A stretch of 64,000 nucleotides of DNA from CAYVKM01 sp964452045. Lineage in GTDB: Bacteria > Calditrichota > Calditrichia > RBG-13-44-9. Location: the NCBI GenBank assembly GCA_964452045.1, contig CAYVKM010000001.1, positions 36,855 through 100,854 on the forward strand, written 5' to 3'. The translations under genes were made by a program, and so were the position numbers. Below, piece after piece: positions 35,831-44,871 of the stretch (positions are counted from its first letter, which is position 1; each line of letters opens with the position of its first letter). Under the pieces are notes generated by a model. It made no database searches. It was not told the origin of the DNA and saw only the letters and a program-made list of their open reading frames with translations.

Positions 35831-36394
35831 CTACTTTGCCCGTTCCAGATATTTACCGGTGGTTGTATCTACCCGGATCACTTCACCCTCCTCAATGAAT
35901 GGAGGAACCTGTATGGACAGGCCGGTTTCCAGCTCTGCCGGTTTGTAGGAACTGGAAACCGTGGCGCCTTTTAAGGACGGTTCGGCTTTTACGACTTTTA
36001 TTTCCACTACCCCTGGCAATTCCACACCGATAGGGGTGTTTTCATGAAAAAGTATCTGGACGATGGTTTCCGGAAGCAGATAATAGGCATCGTCCCCGAT
36101 AAGTTCACTGGTGATATGGATCTGTTCGTAAGTTTCCAAATCCATAAAATAATACAGATCTCCATCCTGATATAGGTATTGATGTTCCCGGGTCAGGAGG
36201 GTTGCTTTTTCAACGCTTTCGTCCGGCCGAAACCGGTCTTCGGCTTTAGTACCATCACTCAGCCGTTTCATTTTAATCTGCATCAGCGCCTGTCCTTTAC
36301 CCGGCGTCACATGAGTCGCTTCAGTCACCCGGTAAAGCTCACCACTGTATTCAATCACATTTCCTTTTCGAATCTGAATCGCCTTCAATTTCAT
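35831..36394 (-). CDS. efp: Elongation factor P
   Basis: The 187-residue protein has the three-domain EF-P fold: the KOW-like N-terminal domain with VTPGKGQAL, where K33 at the loop tip is the position normally modified, then the two OB-like domains ending in the VDTTTGKYLERAK motif. EF-P relieves ribosome stalling at consecutive prolines. The lysine tip suggests lysylation, 5-aminopentanol or another lysine modification; no modifying enzyme gene is in the window. It is on the same strand as the TPR and rpsU genes downstream. Length and motifs show an intact, standard protein. Confidence 0.96.
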   Translation of the reverse strand: MKLKAIQIRKGNVIEYSGELYRVTEATHVTPGKGQALMQIKMKRLSDGTKAEDRFRPDESVEKATLLTREHQYLYQDGDLYYFMDLETYEQIHITSELIGDDAYYLLPETIVQILFHENTPIGVELPGVVEIKVVKAEPSLKGATVSSSYKPAELETGLSIQVPPFIEEGEVIRVDTTTGKYLERAK

Positions 36395-36540
36395 ACTACA
36401 ATAGCTCCTTGAACAAGATCTCTAAATTTTGAACACCAAATTTATAATAAAGCGGGTGACAAAGCAATTTCTTTGTCGAAACAACTGTTCGATGAGTGGA
36501 GGAAAAGATTGTTACATCTCACAGCGGAAAAAAATAGGGT

Positions 36541-37209
36541 TCAGTCTGACCTGTTCAGGTACATCCGGGCTTCGGGTCCGCGCAGAAAAAACAGCAGCAG
36601 CATGGGTAACCGTGGATGGTAACCCTCCGGGTAAGGCTCCTCTTCGGGCGGTTTAGTTGCCCGCAAAGGAATATCAGGAAATTCTCTCCGGTAGTATTCA
36701 ACTTCAACAGGATGGATAAGCCAGAGCGGCTTTTCCTGCCGGTTGAGCCACTTCTTCAGTTCAACCTGGCTGGTGATATTCAACCCGCTGGCAAAGTTCA
36801 GTTTATCCTGAAGCCCCAGATGAAATGCATGCCAGTGAATAATCTCGGTGAGAAAGGGGGATAAGTACTGGTGATCCCGGTTATAGATCTCTTCCAGTTC
36901 CGGGAAATAATGTTCAAAATAGGGCAATTTCTGAAAAAGAGATCTGATAGTTCTGAGATGATTCATTTTCCAGCGGCTATCCGATATTAGCCGTACTTTT
37001 TGGATCACCGGATGCGCCGGGCTGTTTTGATGCGATACCGGAACGATCAGGTATTTTCCATCCGGGAGTTGAGTTCGAACCATGGGTGATTGCTTGCGAA
37101 AGCGAAGATGATCGGCAATCAGGAAGAAATCGCAGCAGGATATTTTGTAGAAATAATAAAAGTCCGGGAGATAGAAGGGTTGCTGTGCGGCAATGTGCAT
37201 TATATTCAA
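36541..37209 (-). CDS. WbqC-like family protein
   Basis: The sequence begins with AAQQPFYLPDFYYFYK and has a CDFFLIADHLRFRK segment followed by the basic VRTQLPDGKYLIVPV strand. This is the pattern of the WbqC-like family. Members occur in polysaccharide gene clusters and elsewhere, with proposed but mostly untested roles in nucleotide-sugar or glycan modification. The 222-residue length is normal. It sits downstream of a secreted beta-helix protein and upstream of efp. No glycan cluster is visible next to it, so no pathway can be assigned. Confidence 0.85.
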   Translation of the reverse strand: MNIMHIAAQQPFYLPDFYYFYKISCCDFFLIADHLRFRKQSPMVRTQLPDGKYLIVPVSHQNSPAHPVIQKVRLISDSRWKMNHLRTIRSLFQKLPYFEHYFPELEEIYNRDHQYLSPFLTEIIHWHAFHLGLQDKLNFASGLNITSQVELKKWLNRQEKPLWLIHPVEVEYYRREFPDIPLRATKPPEEEPYPEGYHPRLPMLLLFFLRGPEARMYLNRSD

Positions 37210-37262
37210 TCTATCTGCAATATTGAAAATTTAAATTTCCCGATCTTACCTCTCTCTAATTG

Positions 37263-39215
37263 CTATTTAGACAAGTGCATCTTTCCCTGATTTACCCATT
37301 TTTCACCTTTTGTGGTGCGGTAAATCACCTGGTAAAAATAAATGCCACTGGAAACCGGAATCGACTGATCATTTCGCCCATCCCAGGCAAATTCATGCCA
37401 GCCGGAGGATAACTGGCCCATGTCCGACTGGAAAACCTTCTGACCATTCACCGTATAAATGCATACCATAGCGTCACCAGCCGAGGGAATGCCAAATACA
37501 ATCCGGGTGCTACTGTTAAATGGATTGGGATAGTTGGGTTTTACCTGGAAGGTGCCTGGTATAAGTCCCAAATCACTGCCATGGGAAATGGAGCTGGGCA
37601 TCATGCCAAAATATTCAAATATCTGGTTCAGCAAATCATATTTGGTGGAGGTGGCATTATCCACCAGACCCCCAAATTCAAAACTGGTCCCAATAGTCTT
37701 ATATTCATTGCCGGTATATGCAACTGCCACCCCAAAGTTATCGGAGGGATTATAAAATATTTTCTGGCTGTTCTGGGTACCCTCGATCTGGTCGATAAAG
37801 GAATTCTCGCCGGCATACTGAAATAAATAGTTCTGATAGGGTGTGCCTGCCTGACCGTGCACATAGAGCAAATCGGCACCACCATCTCCTACCGGATTAA
37901 TTTCAAAATAGGGATGAACAACAGTCTGGTTATCGTAATACCAGGTATCCCCCCCTTCCATGTAAACATTCCCACCGCTATCCAGGAAATTCTTTAATTT
38001 CATACCTTCAGACTCGGTGAGGATATGATTATTGGGATAAATACCCAGACAGACAAAAATAGCATCAATGGTGGATTCCACCGGATAGCGGTTGGCATTC
38101 GACGCCAGATATACCGGGCCGGGATACTCCAATTCTTCAATCACCGTTTTTAACACCGGACCGCTGATTGGGGTCAGATCCAGATCCCAGATCAAAACGC
38201 CGCTCATTTGTCCCCCATACCACTTTTCCGGAGAATAGGCGATTCTTCCCGGACTTCCCTGCATATCCTTTACGCACAGTTTATAACGGTAATAATCCGG
38301 GTTTGTGATATTATCCGTATATCGCATCTTATTTTTAAAGACAGGATTTCTACCACTATTCAGGTTTATTTCGGCAATCATTTCACTGTTTCGCCAGAGG
38401 CATACCGCGGATATGGTATCGAGCATACCGCCATGAACCGTGGTAGTGGGCATCAACCATTCCAATACTACACTCTGCTGGGAAGTCAGCGGTTCAATAT
38501 TGATCAGGGTCGGGGATTCGGGGATATCCTGGTAAAATTTGGCACCCATATCGTATCCGCCCATACCCGCATTAAGACAGGGGGATCCCCCCTGAAGCAT
38601 AAAATCAAGATTACTGGGATCGGAAAAGAGTGGATTACTTGTCAGACAACCTGCACCAGGTTGTGGCGTAAATGCCGAAAAGGAACCGCCACCTCAGCTG
38701 GTGCACCATTTCATATAATTACCCTGGGCATTCTGATAGGCATCGAGATAATTTAATATGACGCTGGAACCTTCATCACAGGTTAGTCCATACTGGGTAT
38801 TGAAGGCCAAAATACTGTTGGATACTTCCAGCAGGCCACCGGTAACCAAATAACTGATGCCGACCTGGTTACCATAAAAGGTGCAGTGGGTAACATAACC
38901 AGATACCTGATCCTGCATTAATAAACCGTTGGCGCCGTTGATGATGATACAACCATCGATTTCCAACTGGGCTTCGCCGGCAACACTAATTGAGCCGCCC
39001 TGCAAATCGATAATGGCGCCGTTACCCCGGATCCCGATTATTCCACTGAAAATAGTTATTCCGCCGGTATAGACAGTGCCGGGATCTAATTCGAGTAAAC
39101 GATTATATCCGATCGAGGGTGTGGCATTATTGTAAGCTTCCTGCAGGGTTTCCGGGTAGACAGACAGTGGTAGCAAAAACAAAGTTGAAAAGAGTAGTAT
39201 CACAATTTTTTTCAT
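37263..39215 (-). pseudogene. Secreted beta-helix protein with sorting domain, interrupted by an in-frame TGA
   Basis: From the ATG at 39215 (GAGGGG ribosome-binding site) a signal peptide leads into right-handed parallel beta-helix coils with GNGAIIDLQGG, IDGCIIINGANG and ILAFNTQYGL. The frame stops at TGA (complement of 38694-38696) and continues in the same frame with the CLTSNPLF and LQGGSPCLNAG phrases that normally end such helices. About 360 further residues follow, ending in a FlgD-like sorting domain (NYPNPFNSSTRI) and a final KMHLSK. So a single substitution interrupts an otherwise complete gene of about 650 codons. Two other genes in the window end with similar sorting domains. Genuine pseudogene, strain polymorphism, sequence error or readthrough cannot be separated here. 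Confidence 0.85.
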
Positions 39216-39463
39216 GATATTGCCCCTCATTGATCATTTATGATAAAGATATAAAATTACCGGTAACATATTCAAGACTTATTTCTCTAATCCCGAAAAA
39301 GAGGTCATTGACTTATTCCTTCCCATACCAGGCAACCGGATTGATTAACCATCAAAATCAAAATATTTAGAATGTTCTGGAGTTTTATCTCCGGGAATCA
39401 TTATCTTTAAATGCATCTAAATCAAATTTAAATTTCTGCTTTAAGCAATTGTGCGGAGCATAG

Positions 39464-40108
39464 ATGAAAATATTTATCAGAAGAACAAAGGAGCTGGAAG
39501 CTCAAATTGATGATTATCTGGATAAGGTAGACCGCGGCGCCATGATATTTGTACAGGGTCTGAAATTTTACGTCGAAGATCGGCAGGATGAGTTTGAACA
39601 ACGCTATCACGATCTGCGTGTTCTGGAAAGCAGCGGGGACGGCCTCCGCCGCCTGATAGAGAACGAACTCTACGCACACACACTCATTCCGGAATGGCGG
39701 GGAGATGTGCTTGGTCTGTTGGAAAGCACCGACCGGGTGCTCAACCGCATGTCCAAAACCCTGCTCAATTTTTCCATTGAAAAACCAAATATTCCCCCGG
39801 AACTTCATGCCCTTTTTACCGATCTGGCGGCGGCATCCAGTTCTGCGGTAGAGAATATGGTCAAAGCCATTCGAACATACTTCCGGGATCTGAACGCGGT
39901 ACGGGATTTCACCAATAAAGCGCTGTTTTTTGAAAAGGAATCCGATAAGATTTCCGAAAAAGTTAAAAGAATTATCTTCCAGAAAAATATCGATCTCAGT
40001 CATAAAAACCATCTGCGGGAATTTGCCCATCATATTGAACTGGTGGCCGACGAAGCAGAAGATGTCTGTGACCGGGTAACTATTGCGGTGGCAAAACGGC
40101 ATGAATAA
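39464..40108 (+). CDS. DUF47/PhoU-like protein, partner of phosphate transporter
   Basis: The 214-residue all-helical protein matches the DUF47 (TIGR00153) family, which is related to PhoU. Acidic segments such as ESSGDGLRRLIENEL and HHIELVADEAEDVCDRV fit the metal-binding helix repeats. DUF47 proteins are nearly always encoded beside PiT-type transporters and are thought to regulate phosphate uptake. Here the PiT gene begins 15 bases downstream. A GGAG ribosome-binding site lies before the ATG. It is divergent from the beta-helix gene, with about 250 bases between. Confidence 0.92.
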   Translation: MKIFIRRTKELEAQIDDYLDKVDRGAMIFVQGLKFYVEDRQDEFEQRYHDLRVLESSGDGLRRLIENELYAHTLIPEWRGDVLGLLESTDRVLNRMSKTLLNFSIEKPNIPPELHALFTDLAAASSSAVENMVKAIRTYFRDLNAVRDFTNKALFFEKESDKISEKVKRIIFQKNIDLSHKNHLREFAHHIELVADEAEDVCDRVTIAVAKRHE

Positions 40109-40123
40109 TAATTCGGCAAAGAA

Positions 40124-41167
40124 ATGATCTGGTTTTTTCTGTTAAGCGGGCTCTTTCTCGGCTGGTCCTTAGGGGCTAATGATGCCTCTAATGTATTTGG
40201 GACGGCGGTGGGTACAAAAATGATCCGGTTTAAAATGGCCGCCGCCATTGCCAGCATTTTTGTGATCCTGGGCGCTGTAATTAGTGGCAGCGGGGCAACT
40301 GAAACCCTGGAAACTTTGGGTTCCGTGAATGCCCTGGCCGGCTCATTCACAGTTGCGCTTTCTGCAGCACTCACCGTCTTTTGGATGACCAAAACAAAAT
40401 TACCGGTTTCTACCTCTCAGGCCATCGTGGGGGCGATTATCGGTTGGAATTTTTTTACCGGTTTACCAACCAATCTCAATGTGCTGTTAAAAATTGTTTC
40501 CACCTGGGTGATGAGTCCCATTTTATCTGGGATCTTTGCAGTGATTCTATTTCTTATCCTCAGGTTTTTTCTTAATAAAGCCCGTATTCATATTCTGGAA
40601 GTTGATATATTGAATCGTTTCTTACTCATCCTGGTTGGGGCATTTGGCGCTTACAGTTTAGGGGCAAACAATATTGCCAATGTCATGGGTGTTTTTGTTC
40701 CGGCAGCGCCATTCAGAGATTTCATCTTCGGCTCTTTCAGCTTCACCGGTACCCAGCAGCTTTTTTTACTTGGCGGCATTGCGATTTCGGTAGGCATCTT
40801 CACTTATTCCTACCAGGTAATGATGACCGTTGGTCATGACCTTTTCAAACTAACCCCGGCCAGTGCTCTGGTGGTTGTTCTGGCGCAGGCACTGGTTCTG
40901 TTCCTCTTCGCTTCCCAGGGTCTGCAACACTGGCTGCAGGCCCATGGCCTCCCGGCGCTGCCCTTGGTACCTGTCTCCAGCTCGCAAGCAGTTATTGGCG
41001 CAGTGATCGGTATTGGACTGGTAAAGGGCGCCAGGGGCATCCACTTTTCCATACTGGGTAAGATCTCTCTGGGGTGGGTGTTAACACCGGTACTGGCCGG
41101 ACTGCTCACTTTTATTCTGCTGTATATTGTCAAAAACGTATTTGAACTCCAGGTCGTTATTCATTAA
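40124..41167 (+). CDS. Inorganic phosphate transporter, PiT family
   Basis: The 347-residue membrane protein has the two inverted PiT signatures: GANDASNVFGTAVG near the N-terminus and GANNIANVMGV near the middle. Each is followed by the serine-rich VSTSQAIVGAIIGW or VSSSQAVIGAVIGIG motif. About ten transmembrane helices are visible. PiT proteins carry phosphate with a cation (H+ or Na+). It follows the DUF47 gene by 15 bases, the usual operon. Its length is typical of short bacterial and archaeal PiT proteins that lack a long central loop. Confidence 0.95.
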   Translation: MIWFFLLSGLFLGWSLGANDASNVFGTAVGTKMIRFKMAAAIASIFVILGAVISGSGATETLETLGSVNALAGSFTVALSAALTVFWMTKTKLPVSTSQAIVGAIIGWNFFTGLPTNLNVLLKIVSTWVMSPILSGIFAVILFLILRFFLNKARIHILEVDILNRFLLILVGAFGAYSLGANNIANVMGVFVPAAPFRDFIFGSFSFTGTQQLFLLGGIAISVGIFTYSYQVMMTVGHDLFKLTPASALVVVLAQALVLFLFASQGLQHWLQAHGLPALPLVPVSSSQAVIGAVIGIGLVKGARGIHFSILGKISLGWVLTPVLAGLLTFILLYIVKNVFELQVVIH

Positions 41168-41173
41168 AAAATG

Positions 41174-41189
41174 TCTTGCTCTTCAGCAA
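41174..41189 (+). terminator. Possible terminator after the phosphate transporter gene
   Basis: CTTGCT (41174-41179) and AGCAAG (41184-41189) form a short hairpin six bases after the transporter stop codon. The following AATAAATTTT is a poor U-tract, so the call is weak. The rest of the 282-base intergenic stretch up to 41449 is AT-rich, without a recognisable gene. Confidence 0.4.
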
Positions 41190-41449
41190 GAATAAATTTT
41201 AAAAGGAATCGGTTTTCGATCAATCCATCATATCTAATTATGTGCCTGTAAAAAATCTATACATACTAATTTTATACATTAGCCCAGTCAAGATATTTTG
41301 TAACCTTTCTAAGCCTGATTAATCTGATTGTATAGATGATATAATGGCCATCGGCTATTCTCAAAACACCTGAATTTTTCTTACAAAGGAATTTAAAATA
41401 CTGGCGTTCTATTTGCTCAAGAAGGCACCATAATTACAGGAGGTAAAAA

Positions 41450-42121
41450 ATGAAACGCTTTATCATATTAATATTCGTCCCGCTGTTCATATTCATTCTT
41501 ACAGCCGATGGGGGTTCGGCGGATTTTTGGAGCGGCATAAACTGGGGACATTATGGCGGCATGGGATGGGATCTGTATGGCTCGACCTATAATTTTGCCC
41601 AGGGACTTCCGCTGGGTGCAAAATTTACCCTGGGGTATGTCAGATTCGATCCGGGGAATGCTACTGATGCCCGGCGCATTTTTATCAACAATAACCAGGG
41701 TGGAACCGTGCAGGAGAAAGGATCTGTTATCCGCTTTTCTCTGGACTTCCTCTATCCTTTCAATTTTCTGAAAATCCCTGAATCCTATCTCTACTTCGGG
41801 CCCAGATACGCCATGTTTAAAGGGAATTTTAAGTTTATCGGGAATAATGAGGATTTCGATGTTACCAGTAAACACTGGGGTGGCGGATTAGGTCTGGAGA
41901 TGGGATTTCCCCTGAGCCGGAAATTTATGCTGTCTTTCAATACCGGTGCGGACTATTATCTTTCTTCGGTTCTCTCCGGCCATGATACTTCCTACGGCCC
42001 CGATGGAGAAAAAGTAAATCCCCGGGAAGATTACGAATACAAGGATGCGGATACCGCAATCAATCAACCGAAACTTGAGCTGCGTCTAATGCTGGGTTTC
42101 AGCTACCGGTTTGGAAAATAA
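41450..42121 (+). CDS. Outer-membrane beta-barrel protein, 223 aa
   Basis: A signal peptide (near residues 4-19) precedes a glycine- and aromatic-rich sequence with amphipathic strands (for example YLYFGPRYAMFKGNFKFIG), ending in LMLGFSYRFGK. The final strand and length suggest a small barrel of about eight to ten strands. A strong ribosome-binding site (AGGAGG) precedes the ATG. It is monocistronic, with a palindromic terminator directly after it (42143-42166). It is not closely similar to the barrel protein at 5882. The function is unknown. Confidence 0.75.
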   Translation: MKRFIILIFVPLFIFILTADGGSADFWSGINWGHYGGMGWDLYGSTYNFAQGLPLGAKFTLGYVRFDPGNATDARRIFINNNQGGTVQEKGSVIRFSLDFLYPFNFLKIPESYLYFGPRYAMFKGNFKFIGNNEDFDVTSKHWGGGLGLEMGFPLSRKFMLSFNTGADYYLSSVLSGHDTSYGPDGEKVNPREDYEYKDADTAINQPKLELRLMLGFSYRFGK

Positions 42122-42142
42122 TTACTGATGTTTTAAAACAAG

Positions 42143-42166
42143 AAGGGCGGTCAGCTGACCGCCCTT
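42143..42166. terminator. Bidirectional intrinsic terminator (perfect 24-base palindrome)
   Basis: AAGGGCGGTCAG joined to CTGACCGCCCTT is a perfect palindrome between two convergent genes, followed by TTTATTATT on the plus strand. It ends the barrel-protein transcript and, on the minus strand, lies just after the S9 peptidase stop codon (42171). Confidence 0.92.
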
Positions 42167-42170
42167 TTTA

Positions 42171-44261
42171 TTATTCCTTCTGGAACACCTCATTACGCCA
42201 CATCTTCACCATATCATACGGAGCCGGGTCTCCTCCCAGATATTGATGGAACCAGTCCAAATGAGCATTATAATAAAATGGCATGGATTTTACGAAATTG
42301 GGCCAATGACCATCATTCTTAAAAATAATCAACCGGGATGGTACTCCCATTTTCTGAAGTGCGGTGAAGAATTGTAAACTCTGGGTGAAATTTACCCGGT
42401 AATCCTTCTCTCCAGATATCACCAGACAGGGTGTCTTAAAGTTTTTGACATAGGAACTGGGAGAATTTTTCAGATAATATTCGGGATTTTCCCAGGGCGC
42501 CCCACCCAGATCCCATTCCGGAAACCAGAGCTCTTCGGTGGTGCCATACATGGAGTTGAGATCATAGACGCCCATCATGGAGACAATTGCCTTGAATTTA
42601 TCGGTATGACCCTCCAGCCACATCATAACCGTGCCGCCATAGGACCAGCCCATGGCACCCATCCGGTCCGCATCCACATAGTCCAGATTTTCCATGTAAT
42701 CCGTCACAGCCATCACATCATCAATTACTTTACCGGTCCAGTCTTTGGATATCTCACTGGTAAAATCCTGTCCATATCCGGTTGAGCCATGCGGATTGGG
42801 AAAGAGGAGCATGTATCCGGAACCAGGATACATCTGCCAGTCACCCCGAAAAGCATCGGCCCATTGGCTTTGTGGACCACCATGCACATTAATAATAGCT
42901 GGGTATTTCTTAGCCGGATCAAAATTATGGGGCTTAATCAGAAAAGTATGAATTTTTACCCCGGTGGGGCTGTCAATCCAAACCTCTTCTGCCGGACGAA
43001 TATCCACAGTTTCTTCCACTTCTTTATTAAAGAAAGTAAGCCGGTTTGCCTTTTTACCAGTGGAGGCGCCTTTGATCGGTGCCGACCATATCTCGGTAGG
43101 CTGGGCAATTGCCCGCTGACTCACTACCACGGTTTTATCGTCAGGGGTAATGCCAAATGAATTGATGGTTTTAACATCCAGCACTTCTTCAATTTTCAGT
43201 GATTTGATACTGACATTATTAAGCGGAAAATGCCCCTTTACTTCTCCAATAAAATAGATGCTGCGGGAATCGTGCGCCCATCTGAAATCGTTTGCCCAGT
43301 TATCAAAGGATTCGGTTATAATCCGCTTTTCTCCGGATTTCCGGTCGTATAAAGCAATCCGGAATCTATCTGCTTCGTACCCGGGAATCAGCTGGGTACG
43401 ATAGGCAATATAACGTCCATCTGGTGAATAGGCTGGATCCCCATCGTAGGCTTTATTATCTTTGGTTATATTCTGAACCGCGCCACCCTGGGCAGAGACC
43501 AACCAGAGATCCTTATTGGTGGTTTCAGCTTCATTGGAGTCCCGGTTGGATACAAAGCAAAGCTCCCGGCCATCCGGCGAAAAAGCAAAACCGGTAGCAC
43601 CGGCAAGCGAAAATGAAGGCGAATCGTAATCCCCGGGGGTAAGGTCGGTCATCTTTTTAGTATCGATATCGAAGATCATGATGTGGGTTCGTTTGCCATC
43701 CTTCCAGAAATTCCAGTGCCGGTAGAGCAGGTGATCCACCATATGCGCCTGCAGTGGGCCATTTTCCATCGATTCATTAATTTCCTTATTGCATTGATCA
43801 TCCGCGCCACACTCCGGATAAACTTCTGTGGCAAAGGCAATATTTATCCCATCCGGAGACCATTCCGGTGAGGTGATATCGGTGGATAAATCGGTCATTT
43901 GCTTGGGTTCTCCGCCATCCAGTGGGAGGGACCAGGCCTGGGCGGTGCCACTGCGGGTGGAAAGGAACATGATCTGCTTACCATCCGGAGACCAACGCGG
44001 GTGGGTATCCTGGGCATCATTCCGGGTCATCCGTTGCAAATCGCTTCCATCGAGATATATGAGATAGATTTCAGCATTGGATTTCCCTTCTTCCAAAAAA
44101 TATTCCGTGACCACAAACGCTGCCTTTCTCCCATCCGGTGAAATCTGGGGATCGGTAACATTCTTTATCCGGTAGAGGTCTGCCAGGGTAAAAGCCCTTT
44201 TTTCCGCATGAAGAGCAAAGGCAGAGATGAGGATTAGAATTATGATGAACTGCTTTTTCAT
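42171..44261 (-). CDS. Exported S9 family peptidase (prolyl oligopeptidase/acylaminoacyl-peptidase type)
   Basis: A signal peptide (about residues 1-19) leads into a TolB/PD40-type beta-propeller of about 400 residues with repeats such as DTHPRWSPDGKQIMFLSTR and FAFSPDGRELCFVSNRD. The C-terminal alpha/beta-hydrolase peptidase domain follows. The triad is visible: Ser in GAMGWSYGG (about 539), Asp in ISGEKDYRV (about 619) and His in FKNDGHWPN (about 650). These enzymes cleave short peptides after proline or remove modified N-terminal residues; here they would act in the periplasm. The 696-residue length is normal. It converges on the barrel-protein gene with a shared terminator. Confidence 0.94.
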   Translation of the reverse strand: MKKQFIIILILISAFALHAEKRAFTLADLYRIKNVTDPQISPDGRKAAFVVTEYFLEEGKSNAEIYLIYLDGSDLQRMTRNDAQDTHPRWSPDGKQIMFLSTRSGTAQAWSLPLDGGEPKQMTDLSTDITSPEWSPDGINIAFATEVYPECGADDQCNKEINESMENGPLQAHMVDHLLYRHWNFWKDGKRTHIMIFDIDTKKMTDLTPGDYDSPSFSLAGATGFAFSPDGRELCFVSNRDSNEAETTNKDLWLVSAQGGAVQNITKDNKAYDGDPAYSPDGRYIAYRTQLIPGYEADRFRIALYDRKSGEKRIITESFDNWANDFRWAHDSRSIYFIGEVKGHFPLNNVSIKSLKIEEVLDVKTINSFGITPDDKTVVVSQRAIAQPTEIWSAPIKGASTGKKANRLTFFNKEVEETVDIRPAEEVWIDSPTGVKIHTFLIKPHNFDPAKKYPAIINVHGGPQSQWADAFRGDWQMYPGSGYMLLFPNPHGSTGYGQDFTSEISKDWTGKVIDDVMAVTDYMENLDYVDADRMGAMGWSYGGTVMMWLEGHTDKFKAIVSMMGVYDLNSMYGTTEELWFPEWDLGGAPWENPEYYLKNSPSSYVKNFKTPCLVISGEKDYRVNFTQSLQFFTALQKMGVPSRLIIFKNDGHWPNFVKSMPFYYNAHLDWFHQYLGGDPAPYDMVKMWRNEVFQKE

Positions 44262-44464
44262 ATATATCTCCCCGATTTAATTTAGACCACTTTCATGGTT
44301 TCCGAAAGTAAAGGGGAAGGTCAGGGAATGCAAGATGAAAGGAAAATTTCAGGCCAATTGTGAAGGTCCTCCAGCACAATAGAATAATTTTTATTGCAAA
44401 CTCTTTGATTTGCTCACTATTTTCACAACGGAAACTTTAACCAAAATACACCGTTTCTGAATCT

Positions 44465-44866
44465 ATGAAACTATTGACCGATCAAAAGAAATCGCGTAAC
44501 CTGCTTAACATCACTCCTTTGATCGATGTGCTGTTTATCCTGATCATATTCTTTACCGTATCATCCACCTTTCTGGAACAGCCGGGAATTAAACTCGCCC
44601 TACCGGAAGCCAAAAAAACCGATCTTCAGCAGATTGAAAAAGCGGTTCTTTTTGTCACTGCGGATGAACAACTTATGTATCGGGACAAAGAGATCGGCAT
44701 CGATAATCTGGGACCAATCCTTAAAGACGCCATGGCACAGAGTCTGGACAGAACTTTAATCATCAATGCGGACAAAAATGTACCTCATGGATTTGTGGTA
44801 CATATTATGGATATCGCCAGGCAAAACGGAGTGGCGAAAATTGTAATTGCCACGGAACAGAAATAA
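44465..44866 (+). CDS. ExbD/TolR-type biopolymer transport protein
   Basis: The 133-residue protein has the typical short cytoplasmic start, one transmembrane helix with the conserved aspartate (NITPLIDVLFILIIFF, near residues 16-31) and a periplasmic domain. The aspartate couples the proton gradient in ExbB-ExbD-TonB or TolQ-TolR systems. No ExbB/TolQ or TonB gene is adjacent, which is unusual, so its motor partner must be elsewhere. It begins a plus-strand run and is followed by holB after 5 bases. Confidence 0.92.
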   Translation: MKLLTDQKKSRNLLNITPLIDVLFILIIFFTVSSTFLEQPGIKLALPEAKKTDLQQIEKAVLFVTADEQLMYRDKEIGIDNLGPILKDAMAQSLDRTLIINADKNVPHGFVVHIMDIARQNGVAKIVIATEQK

Positions 44867-44871
44867 TCTTC

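Noticed and set aside
38640..38720. Selenocysteine at the TGA in the beta-helix gene
   Set aside because: A possible stem exists downstream, but beta-helix surface proteins are not known selenoproteins and no Sec machinery is seen in the window; a nonsense change or error is simpler.
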